From Proteiniphilum sp. UBA4977 (lineage in GTDB: Bacteria > Bacteroidota > Bacteroidia > Bacteroidales > Dysgonomonadaceae), in contig DGZP01000093.1 in assembly GCA_002398565.1 (NCBI GenBank), positions 1-33,442 on the forward strand: a stretch of 33,442 bases of DNA, read 5' to 3'. Below the pieces are notes generated by a model, which did not search any database, had not been told where the DNA came from, and was given only the letters and a program-made list of their open reading frames with translations. Every line of letters starts with the position of its first letter. Within the stretch, counting starts at the first letter, position 1. Positions 26,403 through 33,442 of the stretch are shown here, one piece after another. A program made the translations under genes and the position numbers.

Positions 26403-26411
26403 AAGATGCAA

Positions 26412-26432
26412 GACAAAAGACAAAAGACAAAA
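26412..26432 (+). repeat. Three tandem copies of GACAAAA just before the GH3 start
   Basis: The heptamer GACAAAA is repeated three times immediately upstream of the ATG at 26436. A-rich leaders favour translation in Bacteroidota. The ATG at 26406 would read the repeat as protein (QDKRQKTKD), so the repeat also affects start choice. Copy number may vary between strains by slippage. Confidence 0.6.
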
Positions 26433-26435
26433 GAT

Positions 26436-28733
26436 ATGAAGAAAATTTTAATTTCCACTGCATGTTTGCTGGCAGTATTTGCGCTTGTATCCTGCGGATC
26501 ACCCTCAGGCAACATTCAGAAGTCAGGCAAGTGGCAGAGTTATAGCCGAAACAAGCAGATAGAAAGGCGGGTGGATTCCGTACTGAAACTGATGACGCTC
26601 GAAGAGAAAATCGGCCAGATGACCCAGTTCTCCGCCAACTGGTCGATCACCGGCCCGGTAATGTCCGATGATTTTCAACCCTATCTGAAAAAAGGATTGA
26701 TTGGTAGCATTTTCAATGCCACCTCCGTGGAGGGAATCCGGCGTTTTCAACAATTTGCCGTAGATTCCACCCGCTTGGGTATTCCCATTCTGTTCGGTCA
26801 GGACGTGATCCATGGTTACAAGACCATATTTCCCATTCCGCTGGCGGAAGCCTGCTCGTGGGATCTGGAGATGATGCGACGAACCGCTGAGATCGCAGCC
26901 ATTGAGGCGGCATCTGACGGAATCAACTGGACTTTCGCCCCCATGGTGGATATTGGTAGAGATGCCCGCTGGGGTCGCGTAATGGAGGGTGCGGGAGAGG
27001 ATCCCTATCTGGGTAGCAAAGTGGCCGAGGCCAGGGTCATCGGCTTTCAAGGCAGTGGAGATGGAAGCAGGCTTGATGAACCGACCACACTGCTTGCCAC
27101 AGGAAAACACCTCGCAGCATACGGAGCAGCGGAAGCAGGGAGGGATTATAACCCCGCAGAATTGTCGGAACACACGCTTAGAAATATATATTTACCTCCC
27201 TATAAAGCAGCGATAGATGCGGGAGTGGGTACCATGATGGCCTCCTTTAACGAGATCAACGGGATTCCTGCTACGGCAGACAAGTGGCTGATGACAGAGG
27301 TATTACGAAAAGAATGGGGCTTTACCGGCTTTGTGGTGACCGACTATACCGGAACGAACGAGCTGGTACCCCATGGCGTGGCCGAAGATGAGAAACATGC
27401 AGCTGAGCTGGCTGTCAATGCCGGTATTGACATGGACATGACCGGTGCTTCATTTATTAAATACCTCACCCAATCGGTTAAAGAAGGGAAAGTATCGGAA
27501 GAAGCCATAAACACGGCCACCCGCCGTATCCTGGAGATGAAGTTTCTGCTGGGCCTTTTTGATGACCCCTACCGCTACCTCAATGAAGAACGGGCAAGAC
27601 AGAATACCATGACGCCGCAATTCATGGAGACGGCACGCAAGGCTGTCGCCTCTTCGGTGGTGCTACTGAAGAACGACAATCAAATTCTCCCCATCACAAA
27701 AGAGAGCGGAAAAACCATCGCGCTGATCGGCCCGCTGATGAACGATTCCATCAACCTGAACGGCGAATGGGCCGGTCTGGGCGACCGGAACAAAAGTGTA
27801 CCCCTGCTGAAGGGACTCACAGAAAAATATGAAGGGAGCACCGTAAAGATTCTGTATGCAGCGGGATCCACGATTACGGAAACCACACCGGGCAAGATTG
27901 CCGAAGCTGTATCCGCCGCACGCAGGGCCGACCTGGTCATTGCCGCAATGGGAGAAGATTTCAACTGGTCGGGCGAAGCAGCGGTGCGAACCGATATCCG
28001 TCTTCCGGAACCGCAGCGCGAACTACTCAGAGCACTGAAAGAAACCGGCAAGCCTATTGTTTTAATCACGCTGAGCGGACGTCCGCTTGACCTTTCATGG
28101 GAAGATGAAAACCTGGATGCAATCCTCCAGGCATGGTTTCCCGGGACGCAAGGCGGGCACGGCATTGCCGATGTGATCGCCGGAGACTACAACCCTTCGG
28201 CAAGGCTGGTGATGTCGTTCCCAAGAAATGTGGGACAGATTCCCATCTACTACAACCAAAAGAATACCGGCAGGCCCGTGGATCTTTCGAACGAAAAAAT
28301 CGACTATAAATCGAGCTATCTCGATACGTCCATCACACCGCTCTATCCGTTTGGATACGGCTTGAGTTACACGACATACGGTATCAGTGATGTAAAACTC
28401 GACAAATCATCCATGAAGGCGGCCAATGACAGGATTACCGTCACGGCCAAGCTGCAGAATAGCGGAACCAGGGATGGGGATATGGTTGTACAGCTATATG
28501 TCCGCGATCTGGTGGGCAGCGTCACACGTCCGGTAAAAGAGCTGAAAGGTTTTCAAAAGACAAACCTGAAAGCAGGCGAAAGCAAGCAGGTTTCATTTGA
28601 ACTCCTGTCTGAAGATCTGGCATTCTACGGCATCGACATGAAGAAAAAAACAGAGCCCGGGGACTTCAAGCTGTGGGTTGCGCAAAACTCCGCGGACAAT
28701 TCCAATGAAGCAAGTTTTACCGTGACACAATGA
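26436..28733 (+). CDS. GH3 family beta-glucosidase lipoprotein (BglX-like)
   Basis: From the ATG at 26436 the protein has 765 residues with lipobox LVSC (Cys20). The in-frame ATG at 26406 would put ten hydrophilic residues before the signal peptide and is less likely. The layout is a TIM-barrel GH3 domain (about 45-370), an alpha/beta C-terminal domain (about 395-620) and a fibronectin-III-like domain (about 660-765). The nucleophile is D303 in VVTDY and the acid/base is E514 in SGEAAVRTDI, matching the beta-glucosidase branch. GLIGSIFN and GKHLAAYGAAEAGRDYN are other family blocks. No acidic export signal follows the cysteine, so it should act in the periplasm, finishing beta-glucosides to glucose. 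A sophorose specificity is inferred from the GH144 neighbours. Confidence 0.93.
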   Translation: MKKILISTACLLAVFALVSCGSPSGNIQKSGKWQSYSRNKQIERRVDSVLKLMTLEEKIGQMTQFSANWSITGPVMSDDFQPYLKKGLIGSIFNATSVEGIRRFQQFAVDSTRLGIPILFGQDVIHGYKTIFPIPLAEACSWDLEMMRRTAEIAAIEAASDGINWTFAPMVDIGRDARWGRVMEGAGEDPYLGSKVAEARVIGFQGSGDGSRLDEPTTLLATGKHLAAYGAAEAGRDYNPAELSEHTLRNIYLPPYKAAIDAGVGTMMASFNEINGIPATADKWLMTEVLRKEWGFTGFVVTDYTGTNELVPHGVAEDEKHAAELAVNAGIDMDMTGASFIKYLTQSVKEGKVSEEAINTATRRILEMKFLLGLFDDPYRYLNEERARQNTMTPQFMETARKAVASSVVLLKNDNQILPITKESGKTIALIGPLMNDSINLNGEWAGLGDRNKSVPLLKGLTEKYEGSTVKILYAAGSTITETTPGKIAEAVSAARRADLVIAAMGEDFNWSGEAAVRTDIRLPEPQRELLRALKETGKPIVLITLSGRPLDLSWEDENLDAILQAWFPGTQGGHGIADVIAGDYNPSARLVMSFPRNVGQIPIYYNQKNTGRPVDLSNEKIDYKSSYLDTSITPLYPFGYGLSYTTYGISDVKLDKSSMKAANDRITVTAKLQNSGTRDGDMVVQLYVRDLVGSVTRPVKELKGFQKTNLKAGESKQVSFELLSEDLAFYGIDMKKKTEPGDFKLWVAQNSADNSNEASFTVTQ

Positions 28734-28849
28734 AATCGTCCACGGTAGCAAGGAGGTATCTGCATCTCCAAAAACCATCCGGGTGAAATAGAAACGGCTT
28801 CCGGAATTATTTTTAATGAATCTTAATAGCAGCATGCTAAAGTTATCAT

Positions 28850-28857
28850 TATTTTTG
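28850..28857 (+). promoter_or_regulatory. Candidate -7 promoter element for the men operon
   Basis: TATTTTTG matches TAnnTTTG and ends 21 bases before the menI ATG at 28879. No good -33 TTTG is visible. It separates the men genes from the PUL. A weak hairpin around TCCGG/CCGGA near 28778-28804, followed by a short T-run, may end the PUL transcript. Confidence 0.5.
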
Positions 28858-28878
28858 CAGTGAATAAGATAACAGAGC

Positions 28879-29289
28879 ATGAATGAAAATAATGACGGAA
28901 TCAATATCGGCAGTCCTTCAACGCTGATGGAAACCCTGGGAATCGAGTTTACGCTTCTCTCTCCGGAACGTACGGAAGCGGTAATGCCGGTCGACAGACA
29001 CGTGTGCCAGCCATTTGGCATCCTTCACGGAGGAGCCACGCTGGCCCTCGCCGAGTCGGTAGCCGGACAGGGATCGCTTCTCCTGTGTGAAGCGGATGAG
29101 ATGCCCGCAGGCATACAGGTAAGCTGCAATCATGTCTCTTCCGTGAGGGAGGGTGACAAGGTGCGGGCCGTGGGCACGATCATACACAGAGGTCGCTCCA
29201 TCCATGTATGGAATATTGATATTTTTACCTCAACCGACAAGTTGGTTTCTTCCGTACGGGTGGTAAACAGCATTCTGAAAAAGCGATGA
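28879..29289 (+). CDS. menI: 1,4-dihydroxy-2-naphthoyl-CoA hydrolase-like hotdog thioesterase
   Basis: The 136-residue protein has the PaaI/YdiI-type hotdog thioesterase pattern HVCQPFGILHGGATLALAES, with catalytic Glu59 and the upstream HGG. It should hydrolyse 1,4-dihydroxy-2-naphthoyl-CoA to free 1,4-dihydroxy-2-naphthoate and CoA in the cytoplasm, the step after MenB in menaquinone synthesis. The position at the head of the men genes supports this function strongly over a general thioesterase. Its stop overlaps the menF start in ATGA, so the two are translationally coupled. Confidence 0.9.
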   Translation: MNENNDGINIGSPSTLMETLGIEFTLLSPERTEAVMPVDRHVCQPFGILHGGATLALAESVAGQGSLLLCEADEMPAGIQVSCNHVSSVREGDKVRAVGTIIHRGRSIHVWNIDIFTSTDKLVSSVRVVNSILKKR

Positions 29290-30359
29290 GAGATCTGCAC
29301 GCGCATCAGATACTTGATGCACTGATTGACCAGGATGCATGCTTCGCTATTTTCAGGCTGCCCGGTGAAACGTTGCCACGTTTTGTGATGCAAACATCGG
29401 GAACACCCGCCCTCACCAGCGACATGGATAAATTAAACGGCCAGACCGGTTTCGTGATTGCCCCATTCCGGATATCAGACGAAACACCGGTGATCATAAT
29501 TCGTCCCGATTGCCGTGATCTCGCCGAGGTGGAAACCTCCCTTGTAAAAAAACAACCGGGGAAGCGGAAGAATGTGAAACACAAGAATATAGATAAAGGT
29601 GAATATTTGCAACTGTTTCAGCGGTTTCACCAGCCTCTGACCAATGGAACGATAACAAAACTGGTACTCTCCAGGAGTAAGGACATCGTCAGGAAAAAGG
29701 GTTTTTCGCCGGGCCATGCTTTTTTTCTGGCGGCGGAGAAATACGACCATGCTTGTGTTTTTCTGTTTCACACACCCCAAAGTGGCACCTGGTTGGGCAG
29801 CACACCCGAAATACTGCTGTCGGGAGGAAACACCAGCTGGCAGACAATGGCACTCGCGGGCACACGTTATCCTCACTCCGGAGCTGTTTCGTGGGACGAC
29901 AAGAACCTGCGCGAACAACATCTGGTTACCTCCTACCTGCTACACCAGCTCTCCTCCTTTCAAATCACACCGGAAATAAATGGTCCCTACACCTCCAAAG
30001 CGGGTAACCTGGCACATTTGCGAACCGATCTCAACTTTTCCCTTCCCGATGAATCGAAAATCGGAACCCTGTTAAAGGCGCTCCATCCCACCCCGGCTGT
30101 CTCCGGTCTGCCCAAAGAGGAGGCTTTCCAGTTTATCCTGGATCACGAAGGATATGACCGTCGTTATTATACCGGATTTCTCGGTATGCTGGAACCAATG
30201 GCCGAAACAAATATCTATGTAAACCTCCGGTGTATGGAAATCGGAAAAAGTTCGCTTACTTTGTTTGCCGGTAGCGGCTTAATCTCCTCTTCCAACTGCA
30301 GGGATGAATGGAAGGAAACGGAAAAGAAGCTGGAGACCATGGCAAGTATTGTCAATTAA
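29286..30359 (+). CDS. menF: Isochorismate synthase
   Basis: The 357-residue enzyme converts chorismate to isochorismate, the first committed step of menaquinone synthesis. Chorismate-binding motifs are visible: TKLVLSR with the likely general base Lys125, GSTPEILL with the likely acid Glu175, MALAGTR, ALHPTPAVSGLPKEEA, YDRRYYTGFLG and FAGSGLISSSNCRDEW. The protein is shorter than E. coli MenF, mainly at the N terminus, which I believe is usual in Bacteroidota. It overlaps menI by 4 bases, and menD starts 9 bases after its stop. Confidence 0.95.
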   Translation: MRDLHAHQILDALIDQDACFAIFRLPGETLPRFVMQTSGTPALTSDMDKLNGQTGFVIAPFRISDETPVIIIRPDCRDLAEVETSLVKKQPGKRKNVKHKNIDKGEYLQLFQRFHQPLTNGTITKLVLSRSKDIVRKKGFSPGHAFFLAAEKYDHACVFLFHTPQSGTWLGSTPEILLSGGNTSWQTMALAGTRYPHSGAVSWDDKNLREQHLVTSYLLHQLSSFQITPEINGPYTSKAGNLAHLRTDLNFSLPDESKIGTLLKALHPTPAVSGLPKEEAFQFILDHEGYDRRYYTGFLGMLEPMAETNIYVNLRCMEIGKSSLTLFAGSGLISSSNCRDEWKETEKKLETMASIVN

Positions 30360-30368
30360 GATTTGAGA

Positions 30369-32078
30369 ATGTATTCAGACAAGAAAAACGTTTTACAACT
30401 GGTGTCGTTGCTTAAGGCACATGGCATCACACACATTGTACTCTCTCCCGGATCACGCAATGCTCCGCTGATCCATTCTTTTGCCGGCGACAGCGACTTC
30501 ACCTGCTACAGCGTGGTCGACGAGCGGAGTGCCGGCTTCTTCGCCCTGGGGGTCATTCAGGCCCTCGACCGCCCCGTCGCGGTATGCTGCACTTCCGGTA
30601 CGGCCGCACTCAACCTGGGTCCCGCAGTAGCCGAGGCCTTTTATCAGCAACTGCCGTTGCTGGCAATTACCGCCGATCGGCCCCTCGCCTGGACGGGACA
30701 GCGAGACGGGCAGACCATCCCGCAAACCGGTCTCTTCGGAAAGCTGGTTCGCCATGCGGTACAGCTGCCGGAGATTAGCAATCCCGAGGAGGAGTGGCAT
30801 TGTAACCGACTAATCAATGAAGCCATTCTCGCCCTCGACAACCAGGAAAAAGGTCCCACGCACATCAACATCCCGCTATCTGAGCCGTTATTTGGATTTG
30901 ACACTGCCTCGCTCCCTGCCGTACGGGTAATTCGCCGTGCCAAACCACTCACCATGCTGCCGGATGAGGCCGGATACCGCAAACGTTTCCACTCATTTTC
31001 CCGACGAATGATCGTCGTGGGACAGCTACCACCGGAAAACGGACTGGCTGATTTGTTAAAGAGACTTGCAGCCGACCCCAAGACGGTGGTGCTGGCCGAC
31101 CACCTTGCCAACATCCCGACGGGAGATTATTCCCGTTTCGATGTGGTACTCCGTACAGCTTCTGAAAAAGAACTGCAGAAGCTGACCCCCGATCTGGTGA
31201 TCACCCTGGGCGGACACGTCGTTTCAAAGCGATTGAAACAATTTATCCGCAGCACTCCTACCTGTGAGCAGTGGCAGGTCTCTCCCTCGGGAGAGGTTGT
31301 CGACACATTTCAGCAGGTGACCGAAATTGTAAAATGTGATCCGGCAACATTCCTGCGATCCCTGGCGAAGCTCCCTTCCGATGATCTGTCGTCCTTGCTC
31401 CCCAACGACTCAGTCAAAACAGATCGCCAAACTGCGCCATTTGCGGAACATTGGAAAAACGCCTGCAAGGGGGCCACCATTCCTCACCCGGATTATTCCG
31501 ACCTGTATGCCGTGGGTGCACTGCTGGAGAAGCTGCCCGAAAAAAGTTCGCTCCAACTGGCCAACAGCCAGAGTGTCTACCTGTCGCAGTTGTTCAGCAT
31601 TTCCGATTCGGTCTATCGCTTTTGCAACAGGGGCACCAACGGCATTGAAGGGTCAATCTCCACAGCGGTGGGCTATGCCGCTGCAGCACAACGGCTCACT
31701 CTCCTGCTCACCGGCGACCTGAGCTTCTTCTACGACATGAATGGCCTCTGGAACAGGCATCTATCGCCAAACCTGCGCATCCTGCTCAACAACAATGGAG
31801 GGGGAGGCATCTTTGATACACTGCCGGGACTCAATCAATCGGAAGCGCTTACCGGCTACATTACGGTGACCCGCACCACCTCCGCAAAAGGATGGGCAGA
31901 ACAGCAGGGAGTAACCTATCTCTCTGCGCACAACGAGGAGGAGCTGCAGAAGCAGCTACCCTTTTTGCTGAACCCTGAAAGTAACAACGCTGTTATGCTG
32001 GAGGTCTTCACGACCATGGAGAGGAACAGCCTGGAAATAAAATCCTATTATCGTCAACAAGAAACAAAAAGATTATGA
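30369..32078 (+). CDS. menD: 2-succinyl-5-enolpyruvyl-6-hydroxy-3-cyclohexene-1-carboxylate synthase
   Basis: This thiamine-diphosphate enzyme joins isochorismate with 2-oxoglutarate to give SEPHCHC. The start is set at the ATG at 30369 (569 residues, MYSDKKNVLQLVSLLKAHGI). A TTG two codons upstream is also in frame but less likely. The cofactor glutamate is E52 in VVDERSAGFFALG, and the C-terminal ThDP/Mg motif is GDLSFFYDMNGLWN with LLNNNGGGGIF. TSGTAALNLGPAVAEAFYQQ is another MenD block. Length is normal. Its stop overlaps the menB start by 4 bases. Confidence 0.97.
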   Translation: MYSDKKNVLQLVSLLKAHGITHIVLSPGSRNAPLIHSFAGDSDFTCYSVVDERSAGFFALGVIQALDRPVAVCCTSGTAALNLGPAVAEAFYQQLPLLAITADRPLAWTGQRDGQTIPQTGLFGKLVRHAVQLPEISNPEEEWHCNRLINEAILALDNQEKGPTHINIPLSEPLFGFDTASLPAVRVIRRAKPLTMLPDEAGYRKRFHSFSRRMIVVGQLPPENGLADLLKRLAADPKTVVLADHLANIPTGDYSRFDVVLRTASEKELQKLTPDLVITLGGHVVSKRLKQFIRSTPTCEQWQVSPSGEVVDTFQQVTEIVKCDPATFLRSLAKLPSDDLSSLLPNDSVKTDRQTAPFAEHWKNACKGATIPHPDYSDLYAVGALLEKLPEKSSLQLANSQSVYLSQLFSISDSVYRFCNRGTNGIEGSISTAVGYAAAAQRLTLLLTGDLSFFYDMNGLWNRHLSPNLRILLNNNGGGGIFDTLPGLNQSEALTGYITVTRTTSAKGWAEQQGVTYLSAHNEEELQKQLPFLLNPESNNAVMLEVFTTMERNSLEIKSYYRQQETKRL

Positions 32079-32896
32079 GTAAAAGAAAATGGACCACCAT
32101 AAAGGAATATGAAGATATTCTCTTCGACTACCACAACGGCATCGCCCGCATCACCATCAACCGTCCCCGTTACCGCAATGCCTTCACGCCCACCACAACC
32201 ACGGAGATGAGCGATGCACTGCGCATTTGTCGCGAGATGGAGGAAGTAAGCGTGGTGGTGCTCACCGGTGCCGGAGACAAGGCCTTCTGCTCGGGGGGCG
32301 ACCAGAATGTGAAGGGAAAGGGTGGGTATATCGGCAAGGATGGCGTGCCACGTCTCAACGTGCTGGATGTGCAGAAGCAGATCCGGTCCATCCCCAAGCC
32401 GGTGATTGCCATGGTGAACGGCTATGCCATTGGCGGTGGACATGTGCTGCACGTAGTGTGCGACCTGACCATTGCCTCCGACAATGCCATCTTTGGACAG
32501 ACCGGCCCCCGCGTGGGCAGCTTCGATGCCGGCTTCGGCTCCTCCTACCTGGCACGCATCGTGGGACAAAAGAAGGCACGGGAGATATGGTTCCTCTGCC
32601 GCCAGTACAACGCACAGGAGGCACTGGAGATGGGGTTGGTGAACAAGGTGGTACCCTTTGACCGCCTCGAGGATGAGGTGGTGGAGTGGGCTGAGACGAT
32701 GATGCAGCACAGTCCCCTTGCCCTGCGCATGATCAAGGCGGGGCTCAATGCCGAGCTCGACGGGCAGGCCGGCATTCAGGAGCTGGCAGGTGATGCCACC
32801 ATGCTCTACTACCTGACCGAGGAGGCACAGGAAGGAAAGCAGGCCTTCCTGGAAAAACGAAAACCGGATTTCAAGAAGTTTCCCAAACTGCCCTAA
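32075..32896 (+). CDS. menB: 1,4-dihydroxy-2-naphthoyl-CoA synthase
   Basis: The 273-residue crotonase-fold enzyme closes the ring of o-succinylbenzoyl-CoA to form 1,4-dihydroxy-2-naphthoyl-CoA. Motifs include SGGDQNVKGKGGY, the oxyanion-hole GYAIGGGHVLHVVCDL, and FGQTGPRVGSFDAGFGS with Asp151. The QTG motif and the Trp in REIWFLCRQY are the pattern of bicarbonate-dependent type I MenB proteins. The C terminus ends KPDFKKFPKLP, as is usual for MenB. ATGA overlap with menD suggests coupled translation. The product is the substrate of menI at the head of the operon. Confidence 0.98.
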   Translation: MSKRKWTTIKEYEDILFDYHNGIARITINRPRYRNAFTPTTTTEMSDALRICREMEEVSVVVLTGAGDKAFCSGGDQNVKGKGGYIGKDGVPRLNVLDVQKQIRSIPKPVIAMVNGYAIGGGHVLHVVCDLTIASDNAIFGQTGPRVGSFDAGFGSSYLARIVGQKKAREIWFLCRQYNAQEALEMGLVNKVVPFDRLEDEVVEWAETMMQHSPLALRMIKAGLNAELDGQAGIQELAGDATMLYYLTEEAQEGKQAFLEKRKPDFKKFPKLP

Positions 32897-33029
32897 GTCT
32901 ATAAGTTGATTTTCTGTAATACCGGGCGTTCAACTCCAGGTTTATGCGAACGATCACGAATTGGGAAACATAAACAGCTGATGATCTGGCTGCACAATGG
33001 CAATTCAAAAAAAACCTGAATAAGAATTC

Positions 33030-33442
33030 ATGTTTAAAATAGAGATCATACCCTACAAGCTCCGGTTCAAAAAGCCGGCAGGCACCTCCCGGGGTATCTA
33101 CACAGACCACCAGATATGGTACGTAGTATTCCGCGACGATGAGTATCCTACCCATTTCGGCATTGGGGAGTGTGCGCCGCTGCATGACCTCAGCTGCGAC
33201 TTTGATGCGGGGTATGCCGATAGACTGGCGGGCTTCTGCCGGATCACGGAGCAGGAACAGCAGATCAACACTGAATTGCTCCGTGAGCATTCCTCCATCC
33301 TTTTCGGGTTGGAGACGGCCATGCGTCATTACAGGCAGCGTTTATGGCAACTTTGGGATACCCCTTTCAGTAGGGGTGAAACAGGGATCACCATCAATGG
33401 TTTGATCTGGATGGGTGAGTTCCGGGAGATGATGCAACAGAT
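33030..33442 (+). CDS. menC: o-Succinylbenzoate synthase, N-terminal 137 residues (runs off the window)
   Basis: The frame opens at the ATG at 33030 and is still open at the window edge. It reads MFKIEIIPYKLRFKKPAGTS, then GIGECAPLHDLSCD, then SILFGLETAMRHY and ITINGLIWMG. This is the N-terminal domain of the enolase-superfamily enzyme MenC, which dehydrates SHCHC to o-succinylbenzoate. The catalytic barrel with its Lys and metal-binding residues lies outside the window. It follows menB after 133 bases, much wider than the other gaps in this operon. That gap holds no recognisable promoter or gene. Confidence 0.9.
   Translation, partial: MFKIEIIPYKLRFKKPAGTSRGIYTDHQIWYVVFRDDEYPTHFGIGECAPLHDLSCDFDAGYADRLAGFCRITEQEQQINTELLREHSSILFGLETAMRHYRQRLWQLWDTPFSRGETGITINGLIWMGEFREMMQQ

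Noticed and set aside
26523..27173. Open frame of 216 codons on the minus strand inside the GH3 gene
   Set aside because: It is antisense to the conserved GH3 barrel, with no signal, domain or promoter of its own.
32054..32710. Long open frame of 218 codons on the minus strand inside menB and the menD end
   Set aside because: It is fully antisense to menB, which has all its family motifs. High GC makes long antisense frames likely, and the translation has no recognisable domain.
32897..33016. Read-through extension of menB by 40 codons after its TAA stop
   Set aside because: MenB is complete with its usual C terminus (FKKFPKLP), and the extension has no family match. It is most likely chance.

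Overview
The window looks like part of a chromosome from a Bacteroidota bacterium, most likely a member of the Bacteroidales. The evidence is a SusC/SusD pair, a hybrid two-component system, SusR-like propeller regulators, many lipoproteins with short lipoboxes, TAnnTTTG-type promoter elements and a menaquinone (men) operon. Genus cannot be fixed from sequence reading alone. No rRNA, tRNA, CRISPR array, insertion sequence or integrase was seen, and no gene-free stretch exceeds 300 bases.

Layout. (1) 1-2743, minus strand: the 5' end of an unidentified lipoprotein gene, an MFS permease and a GH130 mannoside phosphorylase-like enzyme. (2) 2983-7035, plus strand: a 1350-residue hybrid two-component sensor/regulator, divergent from the GH130-MFS pair and clearly more AT-rich than the rest of the window. 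(3) 7084-12929, minus strand: housekeeping genes in the order dut, TPR lipid-/envelope-type protein, DUF4292 lipoprotein, EnvC-like degenerate M23 protein, then a NupG-like permease. (4) 13085-13810, plus strand: a conserved-looking protein of unknown function. (5) 13840-28733, plus strand: a polysaccharide utilization locus (PUL) made of a membrane-spanning propeller/HTH regulator, SusC, SusD, a LamG-type surface lipoprotein, a GH144-type lipoprotein, an alpha/beta hydrolase, a second GH144-type lipoprotein and a GH3 beta-glucosidase lipoprotein. (6) 28879-33442, plus strand: menaquinone genes menI, menF, menD, menB and the 5' part of menC.

How the genes work together. The PUL reads best as a system for beta-1,2-glucan (or a related beta-glucan), because GH144 is the family of bacterial endo-beta-1,2-glucanases and sophorose-releasing enzymes, and GH3 can finish sophorose to glucose. 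The first GH144 protein has an acidic stretch just after its lipid-anchored cysteine and an extra N-terminal Ig-like domain, suggesting the outer cell surface. The second GH144 protein and the GH3 enzyme lack that acidic stretch, suggesting the periplasm. SusC/D and the LamG protein would capture and import the fragments. The embedded esterase-like hydrolase might remove acyl decorations, which is speculative. The men genes supply the quinone used in anaerobic respiration and are unrelated to the PUL. The substrate assignment is inference from families and context, not shown by the sequence alone.
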